Shown piece after piece: positions 1-8,289 of a stretch of 64,000 nucleotides of DNA (position 1 is the first letter of the stretch; each line of letters opens with the position of its first letter). A program made the position numbers and the translations under genes. This DNA comes from Enterocloster bolteae (GTDB lineage: Bacteria; Bacillota; Clostridia; Lachnospirales; Lachnospiraceae). Below the pieces are notes generated by a model. It was given only the letters and a program-made list of their open reading frames with translations, was not told where the DNA came from and made no database searches. Location of the stretch: contig JAETNT010000010.1 of assembly GCA_021772025.1 (NCBI GenBank), forward strand, positions 23,339-87,338, given 5' to 3'.

Positions 1-1018
1 GGCCAGTGTATTTTATATGTGGCTGTTTACCTTGTTTTTTGATCCGATTACTCTGATTTTGGGGAGAAATCCGGGGACAGAAGAGTATGTCCGGGAATAC
101 GGCCGCTTTCTGAAGATGACGCCGGCCGTGTTTTTGTTCTCTTCTTTTTTACAGGCATTTGTCCGCAATGACAGCGATCCCAGGCGGGCTATGGCAGGAG
201 TGATTGCGGGAGGCGTCACCAATGTGTTTTTAGACTACCTCTTTATTTTCCGTTTTCAGTGGGGGATGGGAGGAGCCGCTTTTGCTACAGTGCTGGGATA
301 CGGGCTGACTACCTCCATTTTATGTACACATTTTCTTTCCGGGAGAAATACCCTGGCATTGGTGAGAGTGCAGTCTCTGGGATATAAGTGCCGGGAGGTG
401 GTGCGCCATGGGTTTTCCAGTTTTCTCCTGGAAGAGTCCAGCGGGATTATCATGGTGATATTTAACCGGCAGCTCCTGCATTACGTGGGAGAGCTGGGAG
501 TAGTAGTATATGGAATTATTTCCAACAGCGCTTTGGTGGTAAGTTCTATTAATAACGGCATTTCTCAGGCTGCCCAGCCGATTCTGGCGGTAAATTATGG
601 GGCAGGACAGAAAAAAAGGGTAGAGCTGGCTATGAAGTATGCCTCAGAGGCAGCAGCGGCTGCAGGAATTTTTTTTACAATTACAGGCCTCCTTTTTCCT
701 GGACAGATTACGGGATTTTTTGTGAAGGCGGGTCCGGATATTGTGGATATGGCGGAGAAAGCGGTTCGGATCTATTTCCTCTCCTTCCTGTTTCTGGGCC
801 TGAATATGCTCTGTACTACCTACCTGCAGTGTGTAATGCTGCCGGCTAAAGCTATGACAATATGCCTGCTGCGGGGATTTGTTTTAAGCGGTATTCTAGT
901 GCTGATATTGCCGCTAATATGGGGGGTAAACGGCATCTGGGCGGTTATGCCGGTTACGGAACTTCTTACATTAGCTGTATCTCGGGCCTTTCAGATAAAA
1001 GCGTCCGGGAAGATATAA
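1..1018 (+). CDS. MATE family efflux transporter, 5'-truncated by window edge
   Basis: C-terminal 338 residues of a multidrug and toxic compound extrusion (MATE) transporter, an inner-membrane antiporter using Na+ or H+. The reading frame is open to the window edge, so the real start lies upstream. Seen in the sequence: repeated hydrophobic helices and the MATE-type stretch with NNGISQAAQPILAVNYGAG (about residues 180-200 of the visible part), the usual mid-protein motif in which a conserved Gln/Pro region opens the second six-helix bundle. It is followed after 33 bp by a second MATE gene and then a third that overlaps it, so all three are probably co-transcribed. Substrate cannot be told from sequence. 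Confidence 0.88.
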   Translation, partial: ASVFYMWLFTLFFDPITLILGRNPGTEEYVREYGRFLKMTPAVFLFSSFLQAFVRNDSDPRRAMAGVIAGGVTNVFLDYLFIFRFQWGMGGAAFATVLGYGLTTSILCTHFLSGRNTLALVRVQSLGYKCREVVRHGFSSFLLEESSGIIMVIFNRQLLHYVGELGVVVYGIISNSALVVSSINNGISQAAQPILAVNYGAGQKKRVELAMKYASEAAAAAGIFFTITGLLFPGQITGFFVKAGPDIVDMAEKAVRIYFLSFLFLGLNMLCTTYLQCVMLPAKAMTICLLRGFVLSGILVLILPLIWGVNGIWAVMPVTELLTLAVSRAFQIKASGKI

Positions 1019-1051
1019 ATATTATTAAAAAACCCGAGGAGAACTGATGCG

Positions 1052-2416
1052 ATGAAAGACACCACAGCAAAATCATATGAGATGGATATGTGCAGCGGGC
1101 CTGTTTTGGGAAAGGTTCTGGTATTTGCCCTGCCTTTAATGCTTTCAGGAATTTTGCAGCTTCTTTTTAATGCGGCAGATGTGATTGTAGTAGGGCGTTT
1201 TGCCGGAAGCCAATCTCTGGCGGCGGTAGGCTCTACCAGCTCCTTGATTAATTTGCTGATCAACCTGTTTATCGGCCTCTCTGTAGGCGTAAACGTTCTG
1301 GTTGCCAAATACCATGGAGCCAGGGATGAGGAGGAAGTCAGCACTACAGTGCATACCGCCGTTGCTGTCAGCCTTATAAGCGGGCTTTTTCTAGTGGTTG
1401 TGGGAACCGGAGCTGCCAGACCTTTGCTGGAGCTGATGGGGACTCCGGAAGATGTAATTAGTAAATCCGTTCTTTATATGAGGGTATATTTTTCGGGTAT
1501 GCCGGTGATAATGCTGTATAATTTTGGCAGCGCCATCCTTCGGGCTATTGGAGATACTAAACGGCCCCTGTACTACCTGTTCATTGCCGGAGTAGTCAAC
1601 GTAGTGCTGAACCTTTTTTTCGTGATCAGCCTGAATATGGATGTGGCCGGTGTGGCTTTGGCGACGGTGGCATCCCAGTGCATTTCCGCAGGACTGATTG
1701 TCCGCTGCTTGATGAAGAGTCAGGGAGGGCTGAGGCTGCATTTAAAACGCCTGCGCGTCGATACCAAAAAGCTGGCCCAGATTGTCCGTATCGGCCTTCC
1801 GGCAGGAATGCAGGGAGCTATCTTTTCTATTTCCAATGTGCTGATCCAGTCTTCCGTTAACTCTTTTGGCTCCGTTGCCATGGCGGGGAACACGGCGGCT
1901 TCCAATATAGAAGGCTTTGTTTATACGGCTATGAACGCAGTTTACCAGACCAACTTAAGCTTTACCAGCCAAAATATAGGAGGAAAAAAATTCAGCCGCC
2001 TGAACCGGATTCTATATACATGTATGGGAGTTGTGACGGCCACAGGACTGATTCTGGGCCTGGGCGCTGTTGCAGGCGGAAACAGGCTGCTGGGAATTTA
2101 CTCTTCCGATCCGGAGGTAATCTCTTATGGAGCTAACCGGCTTTTGCTGATCTGCGCTCCTTATTTTATCTGCGGCCTTATGGATACAGCAGTGGGAAGC
2201 TTGAGAGGAATGGGGTATTCCATGCTGCCCATGGTAGTATCCCTCACCGGAGCCTGTGTGTTCCGGGTGGTATGGATCTTTACGGTATTTGCAAGACTTC
2301 GATCCCTTAAGGTACTGTACATATCCTATCCTATATCTTGGAGCATCACCGCTGCGGCTCACCTTTTTTGTTACTTTAAGCTGCGTAGAAAGTTTCCCAA
2401 GGAGGATGTTCAATGA
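1052..2416 (+). CDS. MATE family efflux transporter
   Basis: Full-length MATE antiporter of 454 residues, the normal size for the family, with about 12 membrane segments. The N-terminal half carries the family pattern PLMLSGILQLLFNAADVIVVGRFAGS (here split: LSGILQLLFNAAD then VIVVGRFAGS) and the second bundle repeats it with GLPAGMQGAIFSISN. A GAGGAG ribosome site at 1036-1041 sits 10 nt before the ATG. The stop overlaps the start of the next MATE gene by ATGA, indicating translational coupling. The paralog downstream shares the layout but is clearly diverged, so this is an old duplication rather than a recent one. Exported compound unknown. Confidence 0.92.
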   Translation: MKDTTAKSYEMDMCSGPVLGKVLVFALPLMLSGILQLLFNAADVIVVGRFAGSQSLAAVGSTSSLINLLINLFIGLSVGVNVLVAKYHGARDEEEVSTTVHTAVAVSLISGLFLVVVGTGAARPLLELMGTPEDVISKSVLYMRVYFSGMPVIMLYNFGSAILRAIGDTKRPLYYLFIAGVVNVVLNLFFVISLNMDVAGVALATVASQCISAGLIVRCLMKSQGGLRLHLKRLRVDTKKLAQIVRIGLPAGMQGAIFSISNVLIQSSVNSFGSVAMAGNTAASNIEGFVYTAMNAVYQTNLSFTSQNIGGKKFSRLNRILYTCMGVVTATGLILGLGAVAGGNRLLGIYSSDPEVISYGANRLLLICAPYFICGLMDTAVGSLRGMGYSMLPMVVSLTGACVFRVVWIFTVFARLRSLKVLYISYPISWSITAAAHLFCYFKLRRKFPKEDVQ

Positions 2417-3759
2417 AAACGGATATGACAGAGGGAAGTATTCAGGGCCATCTGATGCGATTTGCTATTCCTCTGATTTTAGGAAATATGTTTCAGCTTA
2501 CCTATAATGCGGTGGATTCTATTGTAGTAGGCCGATTTGTAGGAAATGAGGCTCAGGCGGCGGTAGGAATCGCCAATCCTCTGATGAATGTATTGACCTT
2601 TTTTATTGTTGGTGTGTGTAATGGCATCGGTGTAATTATCAGCGAATTTTACGGAGGAAGGGATGAAAGGCGCCTGCGCCTGGAAATGGGGACTGCCACG
2701 GTCTTTGGAGGCCTGGTATTCGGAGGCCTGTCTCTTTTGCTGTGGCTGGGAGCATCTGCAGCTCTTAAGCTTCTGAGGACTCCGGAGGAAATTTTGGGAA
2801 TTACCTCCGGCTACTTGCGGCTGATTGCGCCGGGGCTTTTATTTATCTATGTATACAATCTTTATGCAACTGCATTGAGAAGTATGGGAGATGCCAAAAC
2901 ACCGCTGTACTTTTTGATTTTTTCTTCGGTTCTCAATGTGCTTTTAGATATTCTGATGGTTATAATCCTTGATTTGGGCGTTTACGGGGCAGCGGCAGGA
3001 ACTTTACTTTCCCAGGTAAGCGCTTCGGCGTTATGTCTGTTTTACGCCAGGAAAAAGGCGGAGGTTTTAAGGCTTTCGGGAAAAGAGTTCCGGATTGATA
3101 AAGGGATCCTGAGAAGAACAATCCGATACAGCTGGGCTACCGGGATGCAGAAAATCACCCTGAATGTAGGAAAGTTATTGATACAGAGCTTTGTCAATCC
3201 CTTGGGGGTAGATGTAATTGCCGCTTTTAACGCAGTGAACCGAATTGAAGATTTTGTCCTTCAACCGGAGCAGAGCATTGGAGCTGCCATTACTACATTT
3301 GTGGCTCAGAATCGAGGCGCCGGAAAAGGAGAACGGGTATATCGTTCTTTCCGGGTAGGAATGTTGATGGAGGTGCTCTACGGTATTTTTATCGGCATTG
3401 TAATTTTCACCTGGGCAGAGCCGGCTATGAGATTGTTTTCCCCTGCCTCAGACAATATAATGATTCCGCTGGGAATCAGTTATCTTCACATTATGGCGGT
3501 AATGTATATCCTTCCGGGAGTTACCAACGGTCTTCAGGGCTACGTGAGAGGATGGGGCGCCATGAATCTTTGTCTTATAAGCACGTTTTTACAGATTGGA
3601 AGCCGGGTGGTATTTGCCGCTTTTTTAATCCCTATGTTCGGCATGCCGGGGATTGCTTATTGCTGCCTTATGGGATGGTTCATTATGCTGGGCTATGAGG
3701 CCCCGTATTTTCTACGGCATAGATCGGAGCAGTTTACTTTGAAAGAACGCTGTCAGTAA
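2413..3759 (+). CDS. MATE family efflux transporter
   Basis: Third MATE antiporter, 448 residues. The N-terminal helix block reads LMRFAIPLILGNMFQLTYNA followed by VDSIVVGRFVGNEAQAAVG, a textbook MATE signature, and the second bundle starts at YSWATGMQKITLNVGKL. The ATG lies inside the stop of the preceding gene (ATGA overlap) behind an AAGGAGG site. It is the last gene of the unit: a rho-independent terminator follows 41 bp after the stop. Three adjacent MATE genes in one operon is uncommon; the members differ enough that they may have different substrates, but that is inference. Confidence 0.92.
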   Translation: MKTDMTEGSIQGHLMRFAIPLILGNMFQLTYNAVDSIVVGRFVGNEAQAAVGIANPLMNVLTFFIVGVCNGIGVIISEFYGGRDERRLRLEMGTATVFGGLVFGGLSLLLWLGASAALKLLRTPEEILGITSGYLRLIAPGLLFIYVYNLYATALRSMGDAKTPLYFLIFSSVLNVLLDILMVIILDLGVYGAAAGTLLSQVSASALCLFYARKKAEVLRLSGKEFRIDKGILRRTIRYSWATGMQKITLNVGKLLIQSFVNPLGVDVIAAFNAVNRIEDFVLQPEQSIGAAITTFVAQNRGAGKGERVYRSFRVGMLMEVLYGIFIGIVIFTWAEPAMRLFSPASDNIMIPLGISYLHIMAVMYILPGVTNGLQGYVRGWGAMNLCLISTFLQIGSRVVFAAFLIPMFGMPGIAYCCLMGWFIMLGYEAPYFLRHRSEQFTLKERCQ

Positions 3760-3800
3760 GAGATGCAGGTTCAGGCATACCAAGTGCGGCCCCACAGATT

Positions 3801-3842
3801 AGACATTTTTCGGCAAGAAATTACCGAAAGATGTCTTTTTTG
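3801..3842 (+). terminator. rho-independent terminator of the MATE operon
   Basis: Stem AGACATTTTTCGG (3801-3813) pairs with CCGAAAGATGTCT (3824-3836) with one wobble, followed by a run of T. It closes the three-gene MATE unit and separates it from the RNA gene downstream. Confidence 0.85.
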
Positions 3843-3974
3843 CTTTTAATAAGATGAATTGATGAAAAAATTCAAAAAAATAGGCCGAAAAAGTGTATAA
3901 AAATAGAAACAATTGCAAAAAATCAATACAATAATATTATTAACAAAAAACAATAAGAAAAATTCAAAAAAGTA

Positions 3975-4003
3975 TTGACAAAATTATCGGAAGGTAGTAT
4001 ACT
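3975..4003 (+). promoter_or_regulatory. strong sigma-A promoter of the ncRNA gene
   Basis: Perfect -35 TTGACA (3975-3980), 17-bp spacer and -10 TATACT (3998-4003). Predicted start of transcription about 4010. No ORF with a ribosome site follows, so the promoter appears to serve the non-coding RNA that ends at the terminator at 4455-4499. Confidence 0.85.
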
Positions 4004-4009
4004 AAAACC

Positions 4010-4499
4010 ATCAAGAAAAGCATTACAAAAGAAACAAAATCTAAGAAAAGGAGGTACGGACCGCCGAACACATAAAGAAGGGCTAGTTATCAGACAATGA
4101 TAGACTTTGGCCAGGGACCCATCGTACCGAAGCAAAAAGCCTGTAAGGGATATATCTCAGGATACTCGAAGCCTAAAGAAAACGGCTAATGTGAAACCAG
4201 ATAGAAGATGAAAATAAGGATGAGCAGATTACGGGTGAGTTTGTAAGAGGAGATGGAAGGAAGAAAAATTTTATATAGAGAGTATCAGTTGTAAAAGCAA
4301 CAAAATGATACAAAAAGTTGGAAAGCTAAGCGATAGAAAAAGATGGTAGGTGCACTCTCCAAGAACACAAGCCAGCATTACAAGTCGCAAGGCAGTAAGA
4401 CGATCTAAAATTAAGAAAAGAGAGGTTTTACAGTCCAATGGATGAGATAGCTTAAAAGCGGATATCGAAGCAGAAAAAAATTCGATATCCGCTTTTTTT
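4010..4499 (+). ncRNA. large structured non-coding RNA, family not identified
   Basis: About 490 nt lie between a consensus promoter and a strong terminator and contain no plausible ORF. Local helices are visible: a closing helix GGTACG (4053-4058) with CGTACC (4123-4128) encloses a hairpin in which GGCTAGT (4081-4087) pairs with ACT-TT-GGCC (4104-4112) and TATCA (4088-4092) with TGATA (4098-4102). A small hairpin AGCC/GGCT lies near 4170-4190. A long one has GTATCA (4282-4287) with TGATAC (4306-4311) and GTTG (4288-4291) with CAAC (4298-4301). It is not tmRNA, RNase P or SRP RNA: their signature sequences are absent. Size and style resemble the large Firmicute RNA classes (for example raiA, ROOL or OLE type), but I cannot assign one from memory. 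Confidence 0.72.
4455..4499 (+). terminator. terminator of the ncRNA gene
   Basis: A 15-bp perfect stem, AAAGCGGATATCGAA (4455-4469) with TTCGATATCCGCTTT (4481-4495), then a T run. It is one of the strongest terminators in the window. Confidence 0.92.
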
Positions 4500-4633
4500 C
4501 TGTGATTTTATAGTTCCATTATACGCTTTATTGACTTTATATTGCAATACTTTCTTTATGATACAACGCTTTTTCCGATAATACAGTATTTTGTGACTTT
4601 AAAGAGGAATAAAACCTTGATTTACCAACAAAA

Positions 4634-4670
4634 AACCGGCCCCAGCGCATCGCACACGCCGGAACCGGTT
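4634..4670 (-). terminator. terminator for the minus-strand 76-aa gene
   Basis: Read on the minus strand, AACCGG (4670-4665) pairs with CCGGTT (4639-4634) and is followed by a T run. It lies 95 bp downstream of the stop of the small minus-strand gene. The interval 4500-4630 between the two terminators holds nothing else recognisable. Confidence 0.65.
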
Positions 4671-4764
4671 AAAAAGGGGAGGATAAGTAGTTAAATTTCT
4701 CTTTTGTTTACATCCATAGTATTGACCTGTCCGAAAATTTTATACACAGAAATTGCAAATTATT

Positions 4765-4995
4765 TTATTTTTTTTCCAGTTCAGAAAGGCTGCGAATAAG
4801 CTCAATATCCGAAACAGTAAGTTTTAAATTGGCAGAAAGGGTTTTCCCTTCCGGAGTTGTAATGGTTACATCCATTACAGTTCCCTCAGGCAGATTTCTG
4901 CGGGAAACGGCCCGAAGAAAGCTGATAAATTTAGGGTGGCTTTCTTTAAAGACCAAGGCCTTGTCTTTTAGCTGCATAAGTTCTAACGGGTTCAT
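4765..4995 (-). CDS. small conserved-looking protein of unknown function
   Basis: A 76-residue, soluble, charged protein that I do not recognise. It is supported as a gene by an AAGGAGGA ribosome site 6 nt before the ATG on the minus strand, its own downstream terminator, and a coherent composition: an N-terminal helical half (LELMQLKDKALVFKESHP) and a C-terminal half with a TPEGKTLSANLKLTVSD segment that looks like beta strands, ending in a charged helix. No transmembrane segment, signal peptide or metal motif. It is transcribed away from the cell-wall amidase gene, from a shared 149-bp divergent region. Confidence 0.72.
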   Translation of the reverse strand: MNPLELMQLKDKALVFKESHPKFISFLRAVSRRNLPEGTVMDVTITTPEGKTLSANLKLTVSDIELIRSLSELEKK

Positions 4996-5144
4996 AATAG
5001 TCCTCCTTATCTAGTTATTCTTGGAAAGATCCGGTAAGCATTCCCATTATATCATATCTTCTAAACCGGTGGAATACTTGTCTATGAGCAATCACAACCT
5101 GTCCCTGTCTTTCATATCATATAAAAAAGAGTAAGGACAGGACT

Positions 5145-6194
5145 ATGAAAATTTGTTTAGATGCCGGTCATTACGGGAAATACAACCAGAGTCCCGCGGA
5201 ACCGGGGTATTACGAATCGGAAATGGCATGGAAGCTTCATCTGCTACAGAAAAAATACCTGGAGGCCTATGGAATTCAGGTAGTGCTGACCAGGGAAAAA
5301 CAAGAAAACGATAAAGGGCTGTATGCCAGAGGAATGGCAGCAAAGGGGTGCGATTTATTTATCTCTGATCACTCAAATGCGGTGGGAAGCGGGGTAAACA
5401 ATAGTGTAGATTATCCGGTTGCTTATTGTGCTATTGACGGAAGTGCAGACGGCATCGGTATGGCTCTTGCCCAGACAGTGAAAATGGTTTTAAACACCAG
5501 AGAACCGGCCAGGATCGAGCACAGAAGAGGAAAAAACGGAGATTATTACGGGGTACTGCGGGGGGCCACGGCAGCAGGAGTGCCGGGGCTGATATTGGAA
5601 CATTCTTTCCATACCAATGCCGCTATTGCACGGTGGCTTCTGGATGCCGGTAATTTAGACCAGTTGGCCAGGGCGGAGGCAGCGGTTATTGCCCTTTACT
5701 ACAATGTTGATGTGCCGGAGCCGGAAAAACGTTCCGGATGGTACCAGGAGGAGGGCGGCTGGCGGTTTTACTTGGGGAATACCGGAGAACCAGTGAGAAA
5801 CAACTGGTATAAGGACGGTAAGGACTGGTACTGGTTTGACGGCGCGGGGATGATGGTTTACAATACCTGGAAAACCGATTCCAAGGGACTCTGGTACTAT
5901 TTGGGAACCAGTGGAGCTATGGAGAAGAATACCTGGGTAGTATGGAAAGATGAATTGTACCGTCTGAAAGAGGATGGCAGTATGTTCCAGGGAGAAATCT
6001 ATCTGAAAAGTAATGAAAAGGGAGCTTTAATTACAGAAGAAGAGATAGAAAAATTGAGGATAGTGGCAGGACCGGAAAAGAGCAGCAAAGAAAAGGAAGG
6101 CGGATTGGGGACTGTCGGGAAGGCAAATGAGAAGAAACGTCTAAAAAGAAAAAAATCTTCCAAAAAGAAAAGACGAAAAAGTGACAGGAGTTAA
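5145..6194 (+). CDS. N-acetylmuramoyl-L-alanine amidase with cell-wall-binding repeats
   Basis: 349 residues. Residues 1-185 form an Amidase_3 zinc hydrolase domain that cuts the MurNAc-L-Ala bond: MKICLDAGH gives the first zinc His (His9), Glu24/26 in YYESEM the second ligand, a D-H-S-N-A segment near residue 76 the third, and LILEHSFHTN near 148 the catalytic Glu. Residues about 195-270 hold aromatic repeats (GWYQEEGGWRFYLG, NWYKDGKDWYWFDG, TWKTDSKGLWYYLG) typical of choline-binding/cell-wall-binding modules. The last 35 residues are a polybasic Lys/Arg tail. There is no signal peptide: the catalytic domain begins at residue 1. Export would thus need lysis or a non-classical route, as for phage endolysins. 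The start is fixed by an AAGGA site before the ATG. Confidence 0.9.
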   Translation: MKICLDAGHYGKYNQSPAEPGYYESEMAWKLHLLQKKYLEAYGIQVVLTREKQENDKGLYARGMAAKGCDLFISDHSNAVGSGVNNSVDYPVAYCAIDGSADGIGMALAQTVKMVLNTREPARIEHRRGKNGDYYGVLRGATAAGVPGLILEHSFHTNAAIARWLLDAGNLDQLARAEAAVIALYYNVDVPEPEKRSGWYQEEGGWRFYLGNTGEPVRNNWYKDGKDWYWFDGAGMMVYNTWKTDSKGLWYYLGTSGAMEKNTWVVWKDELYRLKEDGSMFQGEIYLKSNEKGALITEEEIEKLRIVAGPEKSSKEKEGGLGTVGKANEKKRLKRKKSSKKKRRKSDRS

Positions 6195-6285
6195 ATGCTC
6201 GTGCAAGCACGGCGCTTGGCTCATTGCCTACGGAAATAAAATAGGGGACAAGGCTATCGGGCGGAAGAATCGAGAGATTCTCCCC

Positions 6286-6314
6286 TTGCCAAGCCTCTCT
6301 CTTTGGGCTACAAT
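6286..6314 (+). promoter_or_regulatory. promoter of the phosphofructokinase gene
   Basis: -35 TTGCCA (6286-6291), 17-bp spacer, -10 TACAAT (6309-6314). It lies 33 bp before the ATG, so the leader is short and carries only the AAGGAG ribosome site. Confidence 0.6.
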
Positions 6315-6346
6315 AAAAGTCATAGAGAAAAAGGAGAAAAATACCT

Positions 6347-7564
6347 ATGAAAAAGAATATCATCGTTGGCCAGTCCGGCGGCCCAACCGCAGTAATCAAT
6401 GCCAGCCTGTACGGAGTGATCCGGGAAGGGCTCTCATCAGGAGAGGAAATTGGGAAGGTTTATGGCATGATTCATGGTATTGAAGGCTTTATGGCTGGAA
6501 GAGTGATGGAATTATCCGCCCTGCCGCCAGAAGAGCTGGAGCTTTTAAAGCTGACCCCTGCCGCTTACCTGGGCTCCTGCCGCTATAAGCTCCCTGAAGA
6601 TTTAAGCAATATCTGCTATCCGGAGCTGTTTGAAAAATTCCGCCGGATGGACATTGGCTATTTCTTCTATATAGGCGGAAATGATTCCATGGATACCGTA
6701 AGCAAGCTGTCCCGATATGCCTCTTCTCATCACATTGATGTGAAAGTAATAGGAATCCCTAAAACCATTGACAATGATCTGATTCTGACCGACCATACCC
6801 CCGGATACGGAAGCGCCGCCAAATATGTAGCCGCCACGGTTCGGGAAATTGTGCTGGATTCCTTAGGCTACCAGCAGAAGTCCGTCACCATTGTGGAATT
6901 GATGGGCCGCCATGCCGGCTGGATTACTGCCGCCAGCGCTTTGGCAAGAAAGTATAAGGGGGACAACCCGGTACTTATTTACCTTCCCGAAACGGATTTT
7001 AATATGGAACAGTTTGCCTACGATGTAGAAAAGGCATTGGAAAAGCAGCCTAACGTGATTATTTGTATTTCCGAGGGGATTTCTGATGCCAGAGGCCGTT
7101 TTATCTGTGAATACGCAGAGGAAGCCAGAATGGATACCTTTGGTCATAAGATGCTGACAGGAAGCGGAAAGGTACTGGAGAACTTTGTCCGGGATCGATT
7201 TGGCGTTAAAGTAAGATCCGTGGAATTAAACGTGAGCCAGCGCTGCTCCGGCATGATTGCTTCTAAAACCGATATTGAAGAGGCGGCAATGGCGGGAGCC
7301 TGCGGGGTAAAAAAGGCCCTTGAGGGAGTAACCGGCCAGATGGTTACGTTTTCCCGTAAATCAGACAGCCCCTATGAAATAGAATGCGCCACAGTGGATG
7401 TAAATCAGGTCTGCAATCAAGAAAAGAAATTTCCGGCGGAATGGATTGCCGGAAAGGGCAACGATATTGCAGACGAATTTTTGGCTTATGTCTTGCCTCT
7501 GATTCAGGGAGAGACGGATCAGAAAATGGAAAACGGGCTGCCGATATATGCATATCGGAAATAA
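6347..7564 (+). CDS. pfp: 6-phosphofructokinase, pyrophosphate-type signature
   Basis: 405 residues; phosphorylates fructose 6-phosphate to fructose 1,6-bisphosphate in glycolysis. Phosphoryl-donor and substrate loops are clear: GQSGGPTAVINAS at the N-terminus, GGNDS near residue 110, PKTIDND near 138 and TPGYGSAAKYVA. In ATP enzymes the first loop reads GGDGS and the second PGTIDND. Asp in place of the second Gly and Lys in PKTIDND are the known marks of PPi-dependent enzymes, so pyrophosphate is the likely donor and the reaction reversible. GGND rather than GGDD is a small deviation. Single-gene unit with its own promoter; AAGGAG precedes the ATG. Confidence 0.9.
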   Translation: MKKNIIVGQSGGPTAVINASLYGVIREGLSSGEEIGKVYGMIHGIEGFMAGRVMELSALPPEELELLKLTPAAYLGSCRYKLPEDLSNICYPELFEKFRRMDIGYFFYIGGNDSMDTVSKLSRYASSHHIDVKVIGIPKTIDNDLILTDHTPGYGSAAKYVAATVREIVLDSLGYQQKSVTIVELMGRHAGWITAASALARKYKGDNPVLIYLPETDFNMEQFAYDVEKALEKQPNVIICISEGISDARGRFICEYAEEARMDTFGHKMLTGSGKVLENFVRDRFGVKVRSVELNVSQRCSGMIASKTDIEEAAMAGACGVKKALEGVTGQMVTFSRKSDSPYEIECATVDVNQVCNQEKKFPAEWIAGKGNDIADEFLAYVLPLIQGETDQKMENGLPIYAYRK

Positions 7565-7569
7565 AAAGC

Positions 7570-7599
7570 TTTACAACAATCATGGTTTTGTTATATACT
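7570..7599 (+). promoter_or_regulatory. promoter of the SEC-C protein gene
   Basis: -35 TTTACA (7570-7575), 18-bp spacer, -10 TATACT (7594-7599), 53 bp before the chosen start codon. Confidence 0.55.
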
Positions 7600-7652
7600 A
7601 GGCCCTGGAGGCTTTGCCCTGTAAATATATACAAAGAAGGATGGATGTTTCA

Positions 7653-8162
7653 ATGGCAATTTTAGAAACCTGGAGAAACCTGGCATATGGCGACGGTTTA
7701 GACGATAAAAAGAGAGAAGAGCTATGGACCGGCTATTTCAGTATTGAGAAAGGAATTTATGAGCAGATTCTTTCCAATCCCACAGAGGTAATTACCGGTA
7801 CGGTAAAGGAGCTGGCCGAAAAATATAATACTGAACTGTTAATTATGACCGGATTCTTAGACGGTATTAATGAAAGCTTAAAGGGATATCAAAACCCCAT
7901 TGATACCATGGAGGAGGATACAGAAGTTCGGATTGAGATCGATCCGGAGAAGCTCTACTATAATATGGTAGAAGCAAAGGCGGACTGGTTATATCAGCTT
8001 CCCCAGTGGGATGCGATTCTTTCTGAAGAGCGCAGAAAAGAGCTTTACAAGGAGCAGAAGGCATCCGGCACTGTCCGCAAGGAGCAGAAGGTATATCCCA
8101 ATGATCCCTGCCCCTGCGGAAGCGGTAAGAAATATAAGAAGTGCTGCGGTAAGAACGTATAA
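7653..8162 (+). CDS. SEC-C metal-binding motif protein
   Basis: About 170 residues. The C-terminus carries the SEC-C zinc motif [18 protein letters not shown], the same Cys-x-Cys...Cys-Cys(/His) knuckle found at the end of SecA. The rest is acidic and helical, with no catalytic motif I recognise. Upstream in-frame ATGs at 7614 and 7641 exist, but AAGAAGG at 7635-7640 is best placed for the ATG at 7653 (the one at 7641 would directly abut it). Similar proteins are often annotated only as SEC-C domain proteins; a ribosome- or SecB-like role is possible but unproven. Confidence 0.82.
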   Translation: MAILETWRNLAYGDGLDDKKREELWTGYFSIEKGIYEQILSNPTEVITGTVKELAEKYNTELLIMTGFLDGINESLKGYQNPIDTMEEDTEVRIEIDPEKLYYNMVEAKADWLYQLPQWDAILSEERRKELYKEQKASGTVRKEQKVYPNDPCPCGSGKKYKKCCGKNV

Positions 8163-8202
8163 GAGCCTAACTGATATCCGCATCAGACTGCGGTTAAGGA
8201 CA

Positions 8203-8230
8203 AGCCCGGGAGGAATCTCTCGGGCTGTTT
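8203..8230 (+). terminator. probable terminator after the SEC-C gene
   Basis: AGCCCGGGAG (8203-8212) pairs with CTCTCGGGCT with one mismatch, followed by GTTTCTC. The T tract is weak, so efficiency is uncertain. Confidence 0.5.
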
Positions 8231-8289
8231 CTCATATCATAGGAAAGTGCTCCCTTTGTTCGCTGAGGGAATAGAGACAGGAGGATAGA

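Noticed and set aside
3923..4135. 70-residue minus-strand frame inside the ncRNA region
   Set aside because: It has no ribosome site, runs against the strong plus-strand promoter and lies in the structured RNA.
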